From: Tepidicella baoligensis
GTDB taxonomy: Bacteria > Pseudomonadota > Gammaproteobacteria > Burkholderiales > Burkholderiaceae_C
Assembly (NCBI RefSeq): GCF_013432195.1
Contig: NZ_JACCDB010000010.1
Coordinates: 43,386-107,385 of the forward strand
Direction: 5' to 3'
DNA length: 64,000 nt
The number at the start of each line of letters is the position of its first letter. Positions within the stretch are counted from its first letter, which is position 1. Of this stretch, positions 22,327 to 30,468 are shown piece after piece. A model generated the notes under the pieces. That model was not told where the DNA came from. It ran no database searches and saw only the letters and a program-made list of their open reading frames with translations. The position numbers were made by a program, and so were the translations under genes.

Positions 22327-24657
22327 ATGAAACCGCTGCCTGCTTCGAGTGCACACGCGCCTGCGCGCACCTCCGCTTCAACCACGCTGCCGACCCTGCT
22401 GCCAATTGGGGCCATGCTCCTGGCCAGTTCTTTTGCAGCCCTGGCGCAGGGCCCGTCACCTGCCGAAACCACCCTGTCCGCCGTCACCGTGAAAGAGCAA
22501 GCCGAGGCCCCTGAGGGCAAAGACTCCTTGCGTGCCACGGAATCCAGCATCGGCAAAGGCCGGCAAGCGCTGCGTGACATTCCTCAATCGGTGACCGTGG
22601 TCACGGAAAAATTGATCGATGACCGCAACCTCCATACCGTCAAAGAAGCCTTGAAAAACACCGCCGGTATCACTTTCCTGGCAGCGGAAGGCGGCGAGGA
22701 GGACATTCGACTCAGAGGTTTTTCCTTGCAAGCCACCGGGGATTTGTTCATCGACGGCATGCGAGATCCCGCGATCTACGACCGCGACACCTTCAATCTC
22801 GATCGCCTGGAGGTGTTGCGAGGATCGGCGTCCATGCTGTTTGGCCGCGGATCGACCGGGGGTGCCGTGAACCAGGTCAGCAAAGTGCCGCGCCTGATCG
22901 ATGAGCACGAAATCGACCTCACCTTGGGGAGCCATGCCTACCGGCGCATCACTGGAGATTTCAATATCCAGACCGGCCCCAATGCGGCCTTGCGCATCAA
23001 CGCCATGGCCACCAAAGCCGACAACAACGGCTCGGGCAGCAGCATCGACAAACGCGGACTGGCAGCCAGCTACCGCTGGGGGATCGGCGAGCGGAACGAA
23101 TTTCGGGCAAGCCTGTACCACCTGGACAACCAAAACGGCATCAACTACGGTTTGCCCTTCATCGCACCTTACGCCGGTGCGCCTGCCTCTGAGCGGGCCT
23201 TGCTGCCACTGGACCCCAAGGCCTACTATGGCCAGGCCAGCGACTACAACGAGAGCGGCGGCACCATCGCCACGCTGGCCCACACGCACCGTTTCAGCCA
23301 CGACAGCGAGTTGACCACCCAGGTGCGCACCGGCAGCTTTCACCGGGACCAACGCTCAGGCGCCATCCGGCTGGCCGGCGCAGCACTTCAGCCCGGAGGG
23401 GTAGCGGCCAACCTGACGAACTTCGGCCCCAACACGGTTCTGACACGGGGCACCCACCTCAAAATCCAGGACATGGATGTGCTACAGGCGCAAACCGACT
23501 ACACGAAGGCCTTCACCGCACTCGGCATGCGCCACCAGCTCATGGCGGGGGCCGACTTTTCCGAAGAAAAGCGCACCGTCTTCGCGGCACGCAATGCAGC
23601 ACAGGGCGGCGTCAACCTGACCAAGCCCAACACCACCGTCGGAACTCCCAACGACGGGGCCTCGGTGGACGAGTCCGCCCGGGTGCTGCGGGTCAACAAC
23701 GATTACACCTCCACTGGCTGGGGTGCCTACGTTCAGGACGTGGTACAGGTGTCGCCCCACGTCAAGCTGGTCGGCGGCTTGCGCTACGACAACCTGACGG
23801 GAGACTACAACCTGCGCAGCATCCCCAACAACGCAGCGGGGCCGGAGACCGTCACTGCCTACCGGATGAAAGTCTCCGAGGTCAGCCAACGCATTGGCGC
23901 ACTCTATCAGCCGAATAACAGGCACTCATACCACGTATCGGCAGGCACATCATTCAACACATCGGGAGAAGCCTATTCGCTGAGCGCTGGCAATGTTGGC
24001 ACGCCACCCGAAAAAAGCATCAACTTCGAGATCGGCGCCAAACTCGATTCGGCCGACCGGCAATGGACCACACGACTGGCCCTGTTTCGCTCGACCAAAC
24101 TCAACGAACGCAACACCGACCCAGACGTGACCGTCATCGATCCCCAGAGCGGGCAACCCACCGCCGTCATCACGACCTCCGGCCGGCGCCATGTGGCGGG
24201 CTTCGAGGTCGATATCGCGGGCCGCCTCAACCCGAAGTGGGAGGTCTATGGCTCATACATGTGGATACCCGTCGCGCGCGTCACGCAGGCAGCGCCCTGC
24301 CCTGCTTCCGGCGCCTGCGCCCAAAGCGCCCCCGGCGAGCGTGTGGGCGATCGACCGGCGCTCACACCGGAGCACAGCGGCACCGTATGGACGACATACC
24401 AGCTCACCCCGAAATGGCGCGTGGGAGGCGGGTTGAACTTCCGCAGCAAGCAGAGGCCCACCCGTGTCGAATTCCATGTCCCGGGGTATGTGACCGCCGA
24501 CCTGATGGCCGAATACCGGTTCGACTTCGACAAGCTCGCGCTCAAGGCGCAACTGAGCAACGTGACCAATAAGCTGTATGCCGACCAGCTCTATCCGGCC
24601 CACTACGTCCCGGGTGCGGGGCGCATGTTACAGGTAACCGCCACCATGAAGTTCTAA
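22327..24657 (+). CDS. TonB-dependent siderophore receptor (Fiu/FiuA-like)
   Basis: A 776-aa outer-membrane beta-barrel receptor. The N-terminus holds a long signal region ending near FAALAQG. A TonB-box-like stretch (TLSAVTVKE) and a plug domain follow, with ALRDIPQSVTVVTEKLIDDRN and a VLRGSASMLFGRGSTGGAVNQVSK motif near residue 160. The chain ends in aromatic MKF, as barrel proteins do. The plug pattern and the following piuC gene resemble catecholate receptors of the Fiu/PiuA group, so iron-catecholate or hydroxamate uptake is likely; the exact siderophore is not known. A Fur box precedes it. It starts a run with piuC and a hydroxy-acid oxidase gene, separated by 6 bp and an overlap. Confidence 0.93.
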   Translation: MKPLPASSAHAPARTSASTTLPTLLPIGAMLLASSFAALAQGPSPAETTLSAVTVKEQAEAPEGKDSLRATESSIGKGRQALRDIPQSVTVVTEKLIDDRNLHTVKEALKNTAGITFLAAEGGEEDIRLRGFSLQATGDLFIDGMRDPAIYDRDTFNLDRLEVLRGSASMLFGRGSTGGAVNQVSKVPRLIDEHEIDLTLGSHAYRRITGDFNIQTGPNAALRINAMATKADNNGSGSSIDKRGLAASYRWGIGERNEFRASLYHLDNQNGINYGLPFIAPYAGAPASERALLPLDPKAYYGQASDYNESGGTIATLAHTHRFSHDSELTTQVRTGSFHRDQRSGAIRLAGAALQPGGVAANLTNFGPNTVLTRGTHLKIQDMDVLQAQTDYTKAFTALGMRHQLMAGADFSEEKRTVFAARNAAQGGVNLTKPNTTVGTPNDGASVDESARVLRVNNDYTSTGWGAYVQDVVQVSPHVKLVGGLRYDNLTGDYNLRSIPNNAAGPETVTAYRMKVSEVSQRIGALYQPNNRHSYHVSAGTSFNTSGEAYSLSAGNVGTPPEKSINFEIGAKLDSADRQWTTRLALFRSTKLNERNTDPDVTVIDPQSGQPTAVITTSGRRHVAGFEVDIAGRLNPKWEVYGSYMWIPVARVTQAAPCPASGACAQSAPGERVGDRPALTPEHSGTVWTTYQLTPKWRVGGGLNFRSKQRPTRVEFHVPGYVTADLMAEYRFDFDKLALKAQLSNVTNKLYADQLYPAHYVPGAGRMLQVTATMKF

Positions 24658-24663
24658 GCCACC

Positions 24664-25356
24664 ATGCTCCTCACCCTGCCCGACATCCTCACCCCTGACG
24701 AATTGCGCCTCGTGCGCGACTGGCTCGCCCACGCACCTTGGGAAGACGGCCGCGCCAGCGCAGGCCCGCAAGCCCGTTCGGTGAAGCACAACCAGCAGCT
24801 TCCCCGCGATTGCGAGGCGGCCCGACAGATCGTCGGGCAGGTGACGCGGGGACTCGACCGATCTCCGCTTTTCTTCAGCGCGGCGCTGCCGCTGCGCCTC
24901 TTCGCACCGCGCATCAACCGCTATGCCGGTGCCAGCAACCACTATGGCCCGCACGTGGACAACTCGATCCGGCTTCAGGCGCTGCCCAGTGGCCAGACCG
25001 AATACGTGCGCACCGATGTATCGTGCACCGTGTTTCTGAACGACCCCGATGAATACGAAGGTGGCGAACTCACCGTGCACGACACCTACGGCACCCACAG
25101 CGTGAAACTGCCCGCCGGACACGCGGTTCTGTACCCCGGCACCAGCGTGCATGAAGTCAGACCCGTGACCCGTGGCGAGCGACTGGCCTGCTTTCTCTGG
25201 ATACAGAGCATGGTCCGCAGCGATGAACAACGCCGTCTGCTGTTCGACCTCGACATGAACTTGCTCAGAATGCGAGAGCGCCATGGCGAATCGGCTGAAA
25301 CAACGGCACTGACCGGCATTTATCACAATTTGCTACGCCTGTGGGCAGATACCTGA
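24664..25356 (+). CDS. piuC: Fe(II)/2-oxoglutarate-dependent PKHD-type hydroxylase (PiuC/YbiX)
   Basis: A 230-aa cytoplasmic dioxygenase of the PiuC/YbiX family, usually encoded next to Fiu/PiuA-type receptors. The iron triad is HxD in [12 protein letters not shown] (about residue 96) with the distal His in [15 protein letters not shown] near residue 160; the Arg in the latter motif should bind 2-oxoglutarate. Function is not settled; a role in siderophore modification or iron release has been suggested from context. It lies 6 bp after the receptor gene and its stop overlaps the next start (TGATG), so the three genes are likely one transcript. Confidence 0.92.
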   Translation: MLLTLPDILTPDELRLVRDWLAHAPWEDGRASAGPQARSVKHNQQLPRDCEAARQIVGQVTRGLDRSPLFFSAALPLRLFAPRINRYAGASNHYGPHVDNSIRLQALPSGQTEYVRTDVSCTVFLNDPDEYEGGELTVHDTYGTHSVKLPAGHAVLYPGTSVHEVRPVTRGERLACFLWIQSMVRSDEQRRLLFDLDMNLLRMRERHGESAETTALTGIYHNLLRLWADT

Positions 25357-26471
25357 TGCGCACGGCTGATTCACCACCGGTCAACCTGGCTGACCATGAA
25401 CGCCAGGCCCGCGAGCGCTTGTCACCCTGGACAGACGCCTACTTCAATGGCGGCGCTGCCGACGAACACACCCTGCGGGCCAATCAGGCAGCATGGTCAC
25501 GGCTGATGCTCTGGCCCCGGGTGTTGTGCGCTGTTGGCATGCCGACCCTGACCACGACGCTGCTGGGACGCGATTGGCCCACCCCCGTACTGGTGGCGCC
25601 CATGGCTCAACAAGGCAGGCTTCACCCCGATGCCGAACGGGCCACAGCTTTGGCCGCTGCCGCCCAGGGCGTGGGCATGGTGCTCAGCATGCAGGCCAAT
25701 ACCCCGCTGGAGCACATCGCCCATGATGTAGGCGCAGACCCGGAACGGGGCCCGCTGTGGTTCCAGCTCTACCACCTGGGCGACCGCGGCTGGACTCTCG
25801 AGCTGGCCGAACGTGCCGCCCGAGCGGGTTATGAGGCGCTCGTCCTCACCGTCGATGCCCCCATCCAGGGTGTACGCGATCGCGAGCGGCGAGCAGCCGT
25901 GTCCGAGTCGAGTCCACTGCCGCAGCCCCACATGCCCCCCGCCTCCGGGGCTGCACAGGGTCTGGCCTCATTGTTACAACAAGCCGCAAGCTGGGCCGAT
26001 GTGGAATGGTTGCGCGCCCACAGCCCCTTGCCCCTGCTGCTCAAAGGCATCCTGCATCCGGCCGATGCCCGCGTGGCATGCGAGGCCGGCGTCGCTGGCA
26101 TCGTGGTGTCCAACCATGGTGGGCGGGTACTCGACACCACACCCCCCACCGCCGATGTGCTCCCCCACATCGTCGAAGCCGTTCGTGACGAGATCCCCTT
26201 GTTGGTCGATGGGGGCATCCGGCGCGGCACCGACGTCTTCAAAGCCCTGGCCCTGGGCGCCAGGGCCGTGCTTCTGGGACGACCGGTGGCTCACGGACTG
26301 GTCAACGGAGGAGCCCGCGGCGTAGCGCACGTGCTGCGCCTGCTGCTCGACGAATTCAGCGCCACCATGGCCCTGTGTGGTCTGGACAGGGTGAGCGCCA
26401 TCACACCCCGATATTTGTACCCCAATCCGAACCCGTTCATCAATTTAAATGAGATTAATTCTCGTTTATAA
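25356..26471 (+). CDS. FMN-dependent alpha-hydroxy-acid oxidising enzyme
   Basis: A 371-aa TIM-barrel flavoenzyme of the lactate/glycolate oxidase family. Family traits are VAPMAQQGRLHPDAE near residue 80, WFQLYHLGD (Tyr and Asp), LTVDAPIQGVRDRERR, the Lys in LLLKGILHP, the catalytic SNHGGRVLD (His and Arg) and the phosphate-binding LVDGGIRRGTDVFKALALGA with LLGRP. All catalytic residues are present. It would oxidise a 2-hydroxy acid to a 2-oxo acid using FMN; the acceptor and substrate are unknown. The ATG at 25356 overlaps the piuC stop (TGATG). Its last codons overlap the next Fur-like promoter. Placement inside an iron operon hints at a hydroxy-acid substrate linked to iron chelation, which is inference. 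Confidence 0.9.
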   Translation: MRTADSPPVNLADHERQARERLSPWTDAYFNGGAADEHTLRANQAAWSRLMLWPRVLCAVGMPTLTTTLLGRDWPTPVLVAPMAQQGRLHPDAERATALAAAAQGVGMVLSMQANTPLEHIAHDVGADPERGPLWFQLYHLGDRGWTLELAERAARAGYEALVLTVDAPIQGVRDRERRAAVSESSPLPQPHMPPASGAAQGLASLLQQAASWADVEWLRAHSPLPLLLKGILHPADARVACEAGVAGIVVSNHGGRVLDTTPPTADVLPHIVEAVRDEIPLLVDGGIRRGTDVFKALALGARAVLLGRPVAHGLVNGGARGVAHVLRLLLDEFSATMALCGLDRVSAITPRYLYPNPNPFINLNEINSRL

Positions 26472-26472
26472 T
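26448..26472 (+). promoter_or_regulatory. Fur-type operator and -10 element upstream of tonB-exbB-exbD-hemP
   Basis: AATGAGATTAATTCTCGTT (26448-26466) is a near-palindrome close to the common Fur-site form AATGAGAATnATTCTCATT. It is followed directly by a consensus -10 hexamer TATAAT at 26467-26472. Both lie over the 3' end of the hydroxy-acid oxidase gene. The site would give the TonB system its own iron-regulated promoter. A -35 hexamer is not obvious. Confidence 0.78.
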
Positions 26473-26499
26473 CCAGTCAGATCCTATTTTTACAATGCC

Positions 26500-26568
26500 A
26501 TGCTGTCAGGTCTCTTGTTCTCATTGTTGCTCGTCATCGCGCTGGGCTGGTGGGTGCTGAGATCATGA
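26500..26568 (+). CDS. Possible 22-aa membrane peptide overlapping the tonB start
   Basis: This very short frame predicts a peptide beginning MLSGLLFSLLLVIALG and ending in WWVLRS, almost entirely one membrane helix. Its TGA overlaps the tonB ATG (ATGA), which would couple the two. No clear Shine-Dalgarno precedes it. It may be a real small membrane protein, a coupling leader, or chance. Confidence 0.35.
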   Translation: MLSGLLFSLLLVIALGWWVLRS

Positions 26569-27320
26569 ACTTCCCCCCTACAACCTCTATGCCACCCTTC
26601 ACCACACGCCACTTCGTCGTCGTGACCGCTGTGGTCGCCGCGCATGCGGGCGCGTTGTGGGCGTTGCAAGCAGGGCTGCAAAACCGCCCGCCACAAGAAG
26701 TGGTCATCCCCGCCCAGATTGTGGCCGAATGGGTGACTGCGGCAACTCCGGCCCATCCGGCACCTCCGCCCGCCCCTACCTCTGCGCCGCCGGTGGCTGC
26801 ACCCCCACCGCGTCCGAGCCCTGCTGCGCTCGCGCCTCGCCCCATGTCTGCGCCAGTCTCACAGGCGGCGTCGAGCGCGGAGCCGCTGCCAACCCTGCCC
26901 GTCGCGAAAACAGAGCCACCCGCTGCCGATGCCTCGCCCGCCACCTCGCTGGCGACGCCGCCTGCCCATTCGGACAGCACGGTGCCCAGTGCCCTGTCCC
27001 TGGCCAGCGCACCCCCGGGGCCACCCGCGCCGCCACGCATCGAACTGCCTTCTGCCGCGGCCCGCTACCTCGACAACCCACCGCCCCGTTATCCCCCGCT
27101 GAGCCGACGCCTCGGCGAACAAGGTCAGGTGGTGCTGCGCGTGCGCATCGAGGTGGACGGCACTGCCTCCCAGGCCGAAATCCGCACCTCGAGCGGCTAC
27201 GCCCGGCTCGACCAAGCCGCGTTGCAAACAGTACTGGCCTGGCGCTACGTTCCAGGCACCCGCAACGGCGTGCCCGAGGCCATGTGGTTCAACATCCCCA
27301 TCAATTTCGTACTGGAGTAA
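26565..27320 (+). CDS. tonB: Energy transducer TonB
   Basis: A 251-aa inner-membrane protein that passes proton-motive energy from ExbB/ExbD to outer-membrane receptors. It has one N-terminal membrane anchor with His near its start (HFVVVTAVVAAHAGALWAL, residues 16-34), a long Pro/Ala-rich periplasmic linker (residues about 60-160), and a C-terminal TonB domain with PPRYPPLSRRLGEQGQVVLRVRIEVDG and TVLAWRYVPGTRNG. ATG at 26565 is preferred over a GTG at 26550. It begins a tonB-exbB-exbD-hemP operon behind a Fur-type promoter, and most likely energises the upstream siderophore receptor. Confidence 0.93.
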   Translation: MNFPPTTSMPPFTTRHFVVVTAVVAAHAGALWALQAGLQNRPPQEVVIPAQIVAEWVTAATPAHPAPPPAPTSAPPVAAPPPRPSPAALAPRPMSAPVSQAASSAEPLPTLPVAKTEPPAADASPATSLATPPAHSDSTVPSALSLASAPPGPPAPPRIELPSAAARYLDNPPPRYPPLSRRLGEQGQVVLRVRIEVDGTASQAEIRTSSGYARLDQAALQTVLAWRYVPGTRNGVPEAMWFNIPINFVLE

Positions 27321-27326
27321 TTCGTC

Positions 27327-28061
27327 ATGGACATGCAATTCGGCCTGGGCCACGTCTGGCAGCAAGGGGACTGGGTCATCCGTTTGGTGGCCATCATTTT
27401 GCTGACGATGTCGGTGGCCACCTGGGTGGTGATCGTGCTCAAGGCGATCACCCTGCACCGTCTCCGCGCCCAAGCCCGGGCAGTGGACAGCTTCTGGCAC
27501 AGCCAGGACTTTGCCGAGGGACTGAACAAGCTCGGCCCGGCTGACAACAACCCCTTTTATTTACTCGCGCTGCAAGGGCGCGAAGCCACCACCCACATCC
27601 TGCACCTGGACGGCGAACCACGCCGCCAGTTGCACGACAGTCTGGACGTGAGTGAATGGGTGACGCGCTCTTTGCGCAACGCCATCGATGACGTGACCAC
27701 CCGCCTGCAGGCCGGTCTGGTGATCCTCGCGTCGGTGGGCTCGACGGCCCCCTTCATCGGTCTGTTCGGCACGGTCTGGGGCATTTACCATGCGTTGCTG
27801 GGTATCGGCATGGCGGGCTCGGCGACCATCGACAAGGTGGCAGGCCCCATAGGCGAGGCGCTCATCATGACGGCGCTGGGCCTGGTGGTGGCCATCCCGG
27901 CCGTGCTGGGCTACAACGCCCTGGTGCGAGGCAACAAAAGCCTGCTGCACAAGCTCAACCGCTTCGCGCACGACCTCCACGCCTACTTCGTGACCGGGGC
28001 CCGTGTGGGTGAGGAAGGGGTGCCATCGAACGCCAAGGTACGGCCGATCAAGCAGGCCTGA
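27327..28061 (+). CDS. exbB: ExbB proton-channel family protein
   Basis: A 244-aa inner-membrane protein of the MotA/TolQ/ExbB family. It has an N-terminal membrane span (VAIILLTMSVATWVVIVLKAI), a cytoplasmic segment, and two C-terminal spans with LVILASVGSTAPFIGLFGTVWGIYHAL and KVAGPIGEALIMTALGLVVAIPAVLGYN, the strongly conserved family core. With ExbD it forms the proton channel that drives TonB. It starts 6 bp after tonB and ends 11 bp before exbD. Confidence 0.95.
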   Translation: MDMQFGLGHVWQQGDWVIRLVAIILLTMSVATWVVIVLKAITLHRLRAQARAVDSFWHSQDFAEGLNKLGPADNNPFYLLALQGREATTHILHLDGEPRRQLHDSLDVSEWVTRSLRNAIDDVTTRLQAGLVILASVGSTAPFIGLFGTVWGIYHALLGIGMAGSATIDKVAGPIGEALIMTALGLVVAIPAVLGYNALVRGNKSLLHKLNRFAHDLHAYFVTGARVGEEGVPSNAKVRPIKQA

Positions 28062-28072
28062 GGAGCAACACC

Positions 28073-28480
28073 ATGGCGTTTTCCAACCCCGAATCCGACG
28101 ACGGCGAGGTGATGAGCGAGATCAACATGATCCCGCTGATCGACGTGATGCTGGTGCTGCTGATCGTGTTCATGATCACCGTGCCGGTGATGACCCATTC
28201 GGTGAACGTAAACCTGCCACAAGCCGCCACAGAGCCCCTGCGCGAGCCACCCGAAACCATACGCCTGAGCGTGAACGCCGAAGGTCAGTTGCATTGGAAC
28301 CAGACGCCCATCACCCAGACCGAACTGGAGGAACGGCTGGCCCAGATCGCCCCCCTAGACCCCCAGCCCGCCGTGCACATCCGCGGCGACAAGGCGGTGC
28401 GTTATGAACACGTGGCCAGCGCCATGGCAGCCGTCCAGCGCGCCGGCATCCGCAAGCTGGCTTTCGTGACCGAACCATGA
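28073..28480 (+). CDS. exbD: ExbD biopolymer transport protein
   Basis: A 135-aa protein with one membrane helix (residues about 20-42) carrying the conserved Asp in INMIPLIDVMLVLLIVFMI, which is essential for proton transfer in the family. The periplasmic domain ends with the typical IRGDKAVRYEHVASAMAAVQRAGIRKLAFVTEP stretch. Its stop overlaps the hemP start by 4 bp (ATGA), indicating translational coupling. Confidence 0.95.
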   Translation: MAFSNPESDDGEVMSEINMIPLIDVMLVLLIVFMITVPVMTHSVNVNLPQAATEPLREPPETIRLSVNAEGQLHWNQTPITQTELEERLAQIAPLDPQPAVHIRGDKAVRYEHVASAMAAVQRAGIRKLAFVTEP

Positions 28481-28680
28481 TGCAAACCGAGCCCCACATC
28501 GATCGTCACCTACCGTCAGAAGCAGGCCACTCGCCACTTTCCATGTCGGCCTATGGGAGCGCCTTTACACTGGATAGCCAAGTCCTTCTGAACGGACAAC
28601 GGGAGTTGCTGATCCGCCATCGAGGCCAACTCTACCGGCTGAAGGTCACCCGTCAAGGCAAGCTGATCCTGACGAAATGA
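28477..28680 (+). CDS. hemP: Hemin uptake protein HemP
   Basis: A 67-aa protein. The last 35 residues hold the HemP signature (LLNGQRELLIRHRGQLYRL, then KVTRQGKLILTK), while the N-terminus is polar and variable. HemP is a small iron-regulated protein of Proteobacteria needed for full heme uptake gene expression in some Burkholderia. ATG overlaps the exbD stop. As no heme receptor is in the window, it may act on heme genes elsewhere, under the shared Fur control. Confidence 0.92.
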   Translation: MMQTEPHIDRHLPSEAGHSPLSMSAYGSAFTLDSQVLLNGQRELLIRHRGQLYRLKVTRQGKLILTK

Positions 28681-28707
28681 CCCGCTGGGGCTCGCCGCTC
28701 AAGATGC

Positions 28708-29115
28708 TCAAAGGCCGAGCGCGGCAATGCCAGCCTTGGCGATCTGGACATCCTCGCTGGACTTGACACCACTGACGCCCACAGCCCCGATGCACTGGCC
28801 GTCCTTGACGATCGGCACGCCGCCCTCCAGCATGCCGGCAATGCTGGGAGCACTCAAAAACGACGTGCGCCCCTGATTGATCACGTCCTCGTAAATCTTG
28901 CTCTCGCGCCGGCCCAGCGCAGCTGTGTGCGCCTTGGCCGGAGCGATGTGGGCCGAGACCGCGGGCGCTCCATCCAGCCGCTGCAGCCACAGCAGGTGAC
29001 CGCCGTCGTCCACGATGGCGATGGTCACGGCCCAGTGGTTTTTCAGCGCCTCGGCTTCCGCGGCGGCCGCGATCAGCTTGACGTCCGCAAGCTCCAGGAC
29101 GGGTTTGGTGTTCAT
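28708..29115 (-). CDS. GlcG/HbpS family heme-binding-like protein (DUF336)
   Basis: A 135-aa protein of the GlcG/HbpS (DUF336) family. The pattern AEAEALKNHWAVTIAIVDDGGHLLWLQRLDGA near the start and GGVPIVKDGQCIGAVGVSGVKSSEDVQIAKAGIAAL at the end is typical. Members bind heme or corrinoids, or are of unknown function in glycolate and propanediol loci. It is convergent with hemP, with a 27-bp gap, so its closeness to the iron operon may be meaningful. Divergent from yccA. Confidence 0.88.
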   Translation of the reverse strand: MNTKPVLELADVKLIAAAAEAEALKNHWAVTIAIVDDGGHLLWLQRLDGAPAVSAHIAPAKAHTAALGRRESKIYEDVINQGRTSFLSAPSIAGMLEGGVPIVKDGQCIGAVGVSGVKSSEDVQIAKAGIAALGL

Positions 29116-29223
29116 GAACTTTCCTTCCGAAAGTGGATCAGTGACGAAGACGTAAGCTTAATCGCTTCTCCGCGTGGCGATGGCTTATAGAATGGCAGGC
29201 ATTTCCTACAGGAGCACGCAACG

Positions 29224-29916
29224 ATGACCCAACCGACGCAAAGCTATGGCCGTTTCGGCACCACGATCGCCACCCAGCAGCGCAACAAGGTCCTGCGCAA
29301 CACTTACTGGCTGCTGGCCCTGAGCATGCTGCCCACGGTGCTGGGCGCCTGGATCGGCGTGAGCACCGGCATCACCGCCTCGCTCAGCGGCGGGTTGGGG
29401 CTGGTGGTGTTCCTCGGCGGTGCCTTTGGCTTCATGTTCGCGATCGAGAAAACCAAGAACTCTGCCGCCGGTGTGCCGGTGCTGCTGGCCTTCACCTTCT
29501 TCATGGGTCTGATGCTGTCGCGCCTACTGGCCATGGTGCTGGGCTTCAAGAATGGCGCCGATCTGGTGATGACGGCCTTTGGCGGTACTGCGGCCGTGTT
29601 CCTGATCATGGCCAACCTCTCCACGATCATCAAGCGCGACCTGGAAGGGCTGGCGAAGTGGCTGTTCATGGGCGCCATCGTGCTGATGGTCGGTGCCATC
29701 ATCAATGTGTTCGTCGGCAGCCCGGCTGGCATGGCCGTGATCAGCGTGATGGCCATCGGCATCTTCAGCGCTTTCCTGCTGGTGGACCTCAAGCGCATCA
29801 TCGACGGCGGCGAGACCAACTACATCAGTGCCACGCTGGGCCTTTACCTGAGCTTGTTCAACATCTTCCAGAGCATGCTGGCATTGCTCGGTCTGTTCGG
29901 CGGCGAGCGGGACTGA
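29224..29916 (+). CDS. Bax inhibitor-1/YccA family membrane protein
   Basis: A 230-aa protein with seven predicted membrane spans. It opens with YGRFGTTIATQQRNKVLRNTYWLLALSMLPTVLGAW, and the last spans include AIGIFSAFLLVDLKRIIDGGETNYISATLGLYLSLFNIFQ, which holds the conserved Asp residues and the LYLxxxNIF motif of the BI-1/YccA family. In E. coli YccA modulates FtsH proteolysis of membrane proteins. A terminator follows. Confidence 0.93.
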   Translation: MTQPTQSYGRFGTTIATQQRNKVLRNTYWLLALSMLPTVLGAWIGVSTGITASLSGGLGLVVFLGGAFGFMFAIEKTKNSAAGVPVLLAFTFFMGLMLSRLLAMVLGFKNGADLVMTAFGGTAAVFLIMANLSTIIKRDLEGLAKWLFMGAIVLMVGAIINVFVGSPAGMAVISVMAIGIFSAFLLVDLKRIIDGGETNYISATLGLYLSLFNIFQSMLALLGLFGGERD

Positions 29917-29947
29917 CGTAACTGCGCGAGGGCGTGAAAACGAAATG

Positions 29948-29968
29948 AGGGGGCTTGAGCCCCCTTTT
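29948..29968 (+). terminator. Intrinsic terminator after the YccA-like gene
   Basis: A 7-bp GC-rich stem (29948-29954 with 29959-29965) and TTGA loop, followed by a TTTT run. It lies 31 bp past the stop codon and 33 bp before the lipoprotein gene. Confidence 0.85.
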
Positions 29969-30000
29969 CATTGCCCAGCCCGCCCAACGTTTGTTGAACA

Positions 30001-30465
30001 ATGCGGTTCATGGTCGCGCCCACGTTTCCCCTTCGCCGCGCCAGCCTGCTGCTGGCTCTGCCTCTGGCCACGCTGTTTGCCGGCTGCGACATGCTGGGCA
30101 TCGAGACGCCCGGCATGGCAAACGCCAAAAAAGAAGCGGAGGGCAAAGCCATCGGAGCAGCCTGCCGGCATGCCGTACGCAGTCTGGAGGACTGTTACAA
30201 CTCCAACCCCCGGGTTTCGAAAGCAGCCATCTTCGAAGGTTGGCGCGAGATGGACGAGTACATGCGGGAAAACGAGATCGAGGGCATGCCTGCTGCGCCA
30301 CCAGCGCCACCGGCCCCTCCCCCCGAAGAGGTGATCTTGCCCCCCTCCACGCCTTCAGCCGCGCCATCGCCTGCAGCGGGACCGGCCATGACGCCCGGTA
30401 CCTCGGCAGCGCCCACGGGAGCCATAGCACTGCCACCCCGGCCGAATCTGGCGCCGCCGCGCTGA
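30001..30465 (+). CDS. Small proline-rich lipoprotein of unknown function
   Basis: A 154-aa protein with a lipoprotein signal: Arg-rich start, hydrophobic core LLLALPLATLF and lipobox AGC (Cys about residue 29). The mature part has a short helical domain with two Cys residues (ACRHAVRSLEDCYN) and a WREMDEYMRENEIEGM segment, followed by a tail of about 65 residues that is almost only Ala, Pro, Thr and Gly. Such tails often span the periplasm or peptidoglycan. I do not recognise a family. An alternative ATG at 30010 exists. It ends 3 bp before the convergent rlmD stop. Confidence 0.7.
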   Translation: MRFMVAPTFPLRRASLLLALPLATLFAGCDMLGIETPGMANAKKEAEGKAIGAACRHAVRSLEDCYNSNPRVSKAAIFEGWREMDEYMRENEIEGMPAAPPAPPAPPPEEVILPPSTPSAAPSPAAGPAMTPGTSAAPTGAIALPPRPNLAPPR

Positions 30466-30468
30466 GCG

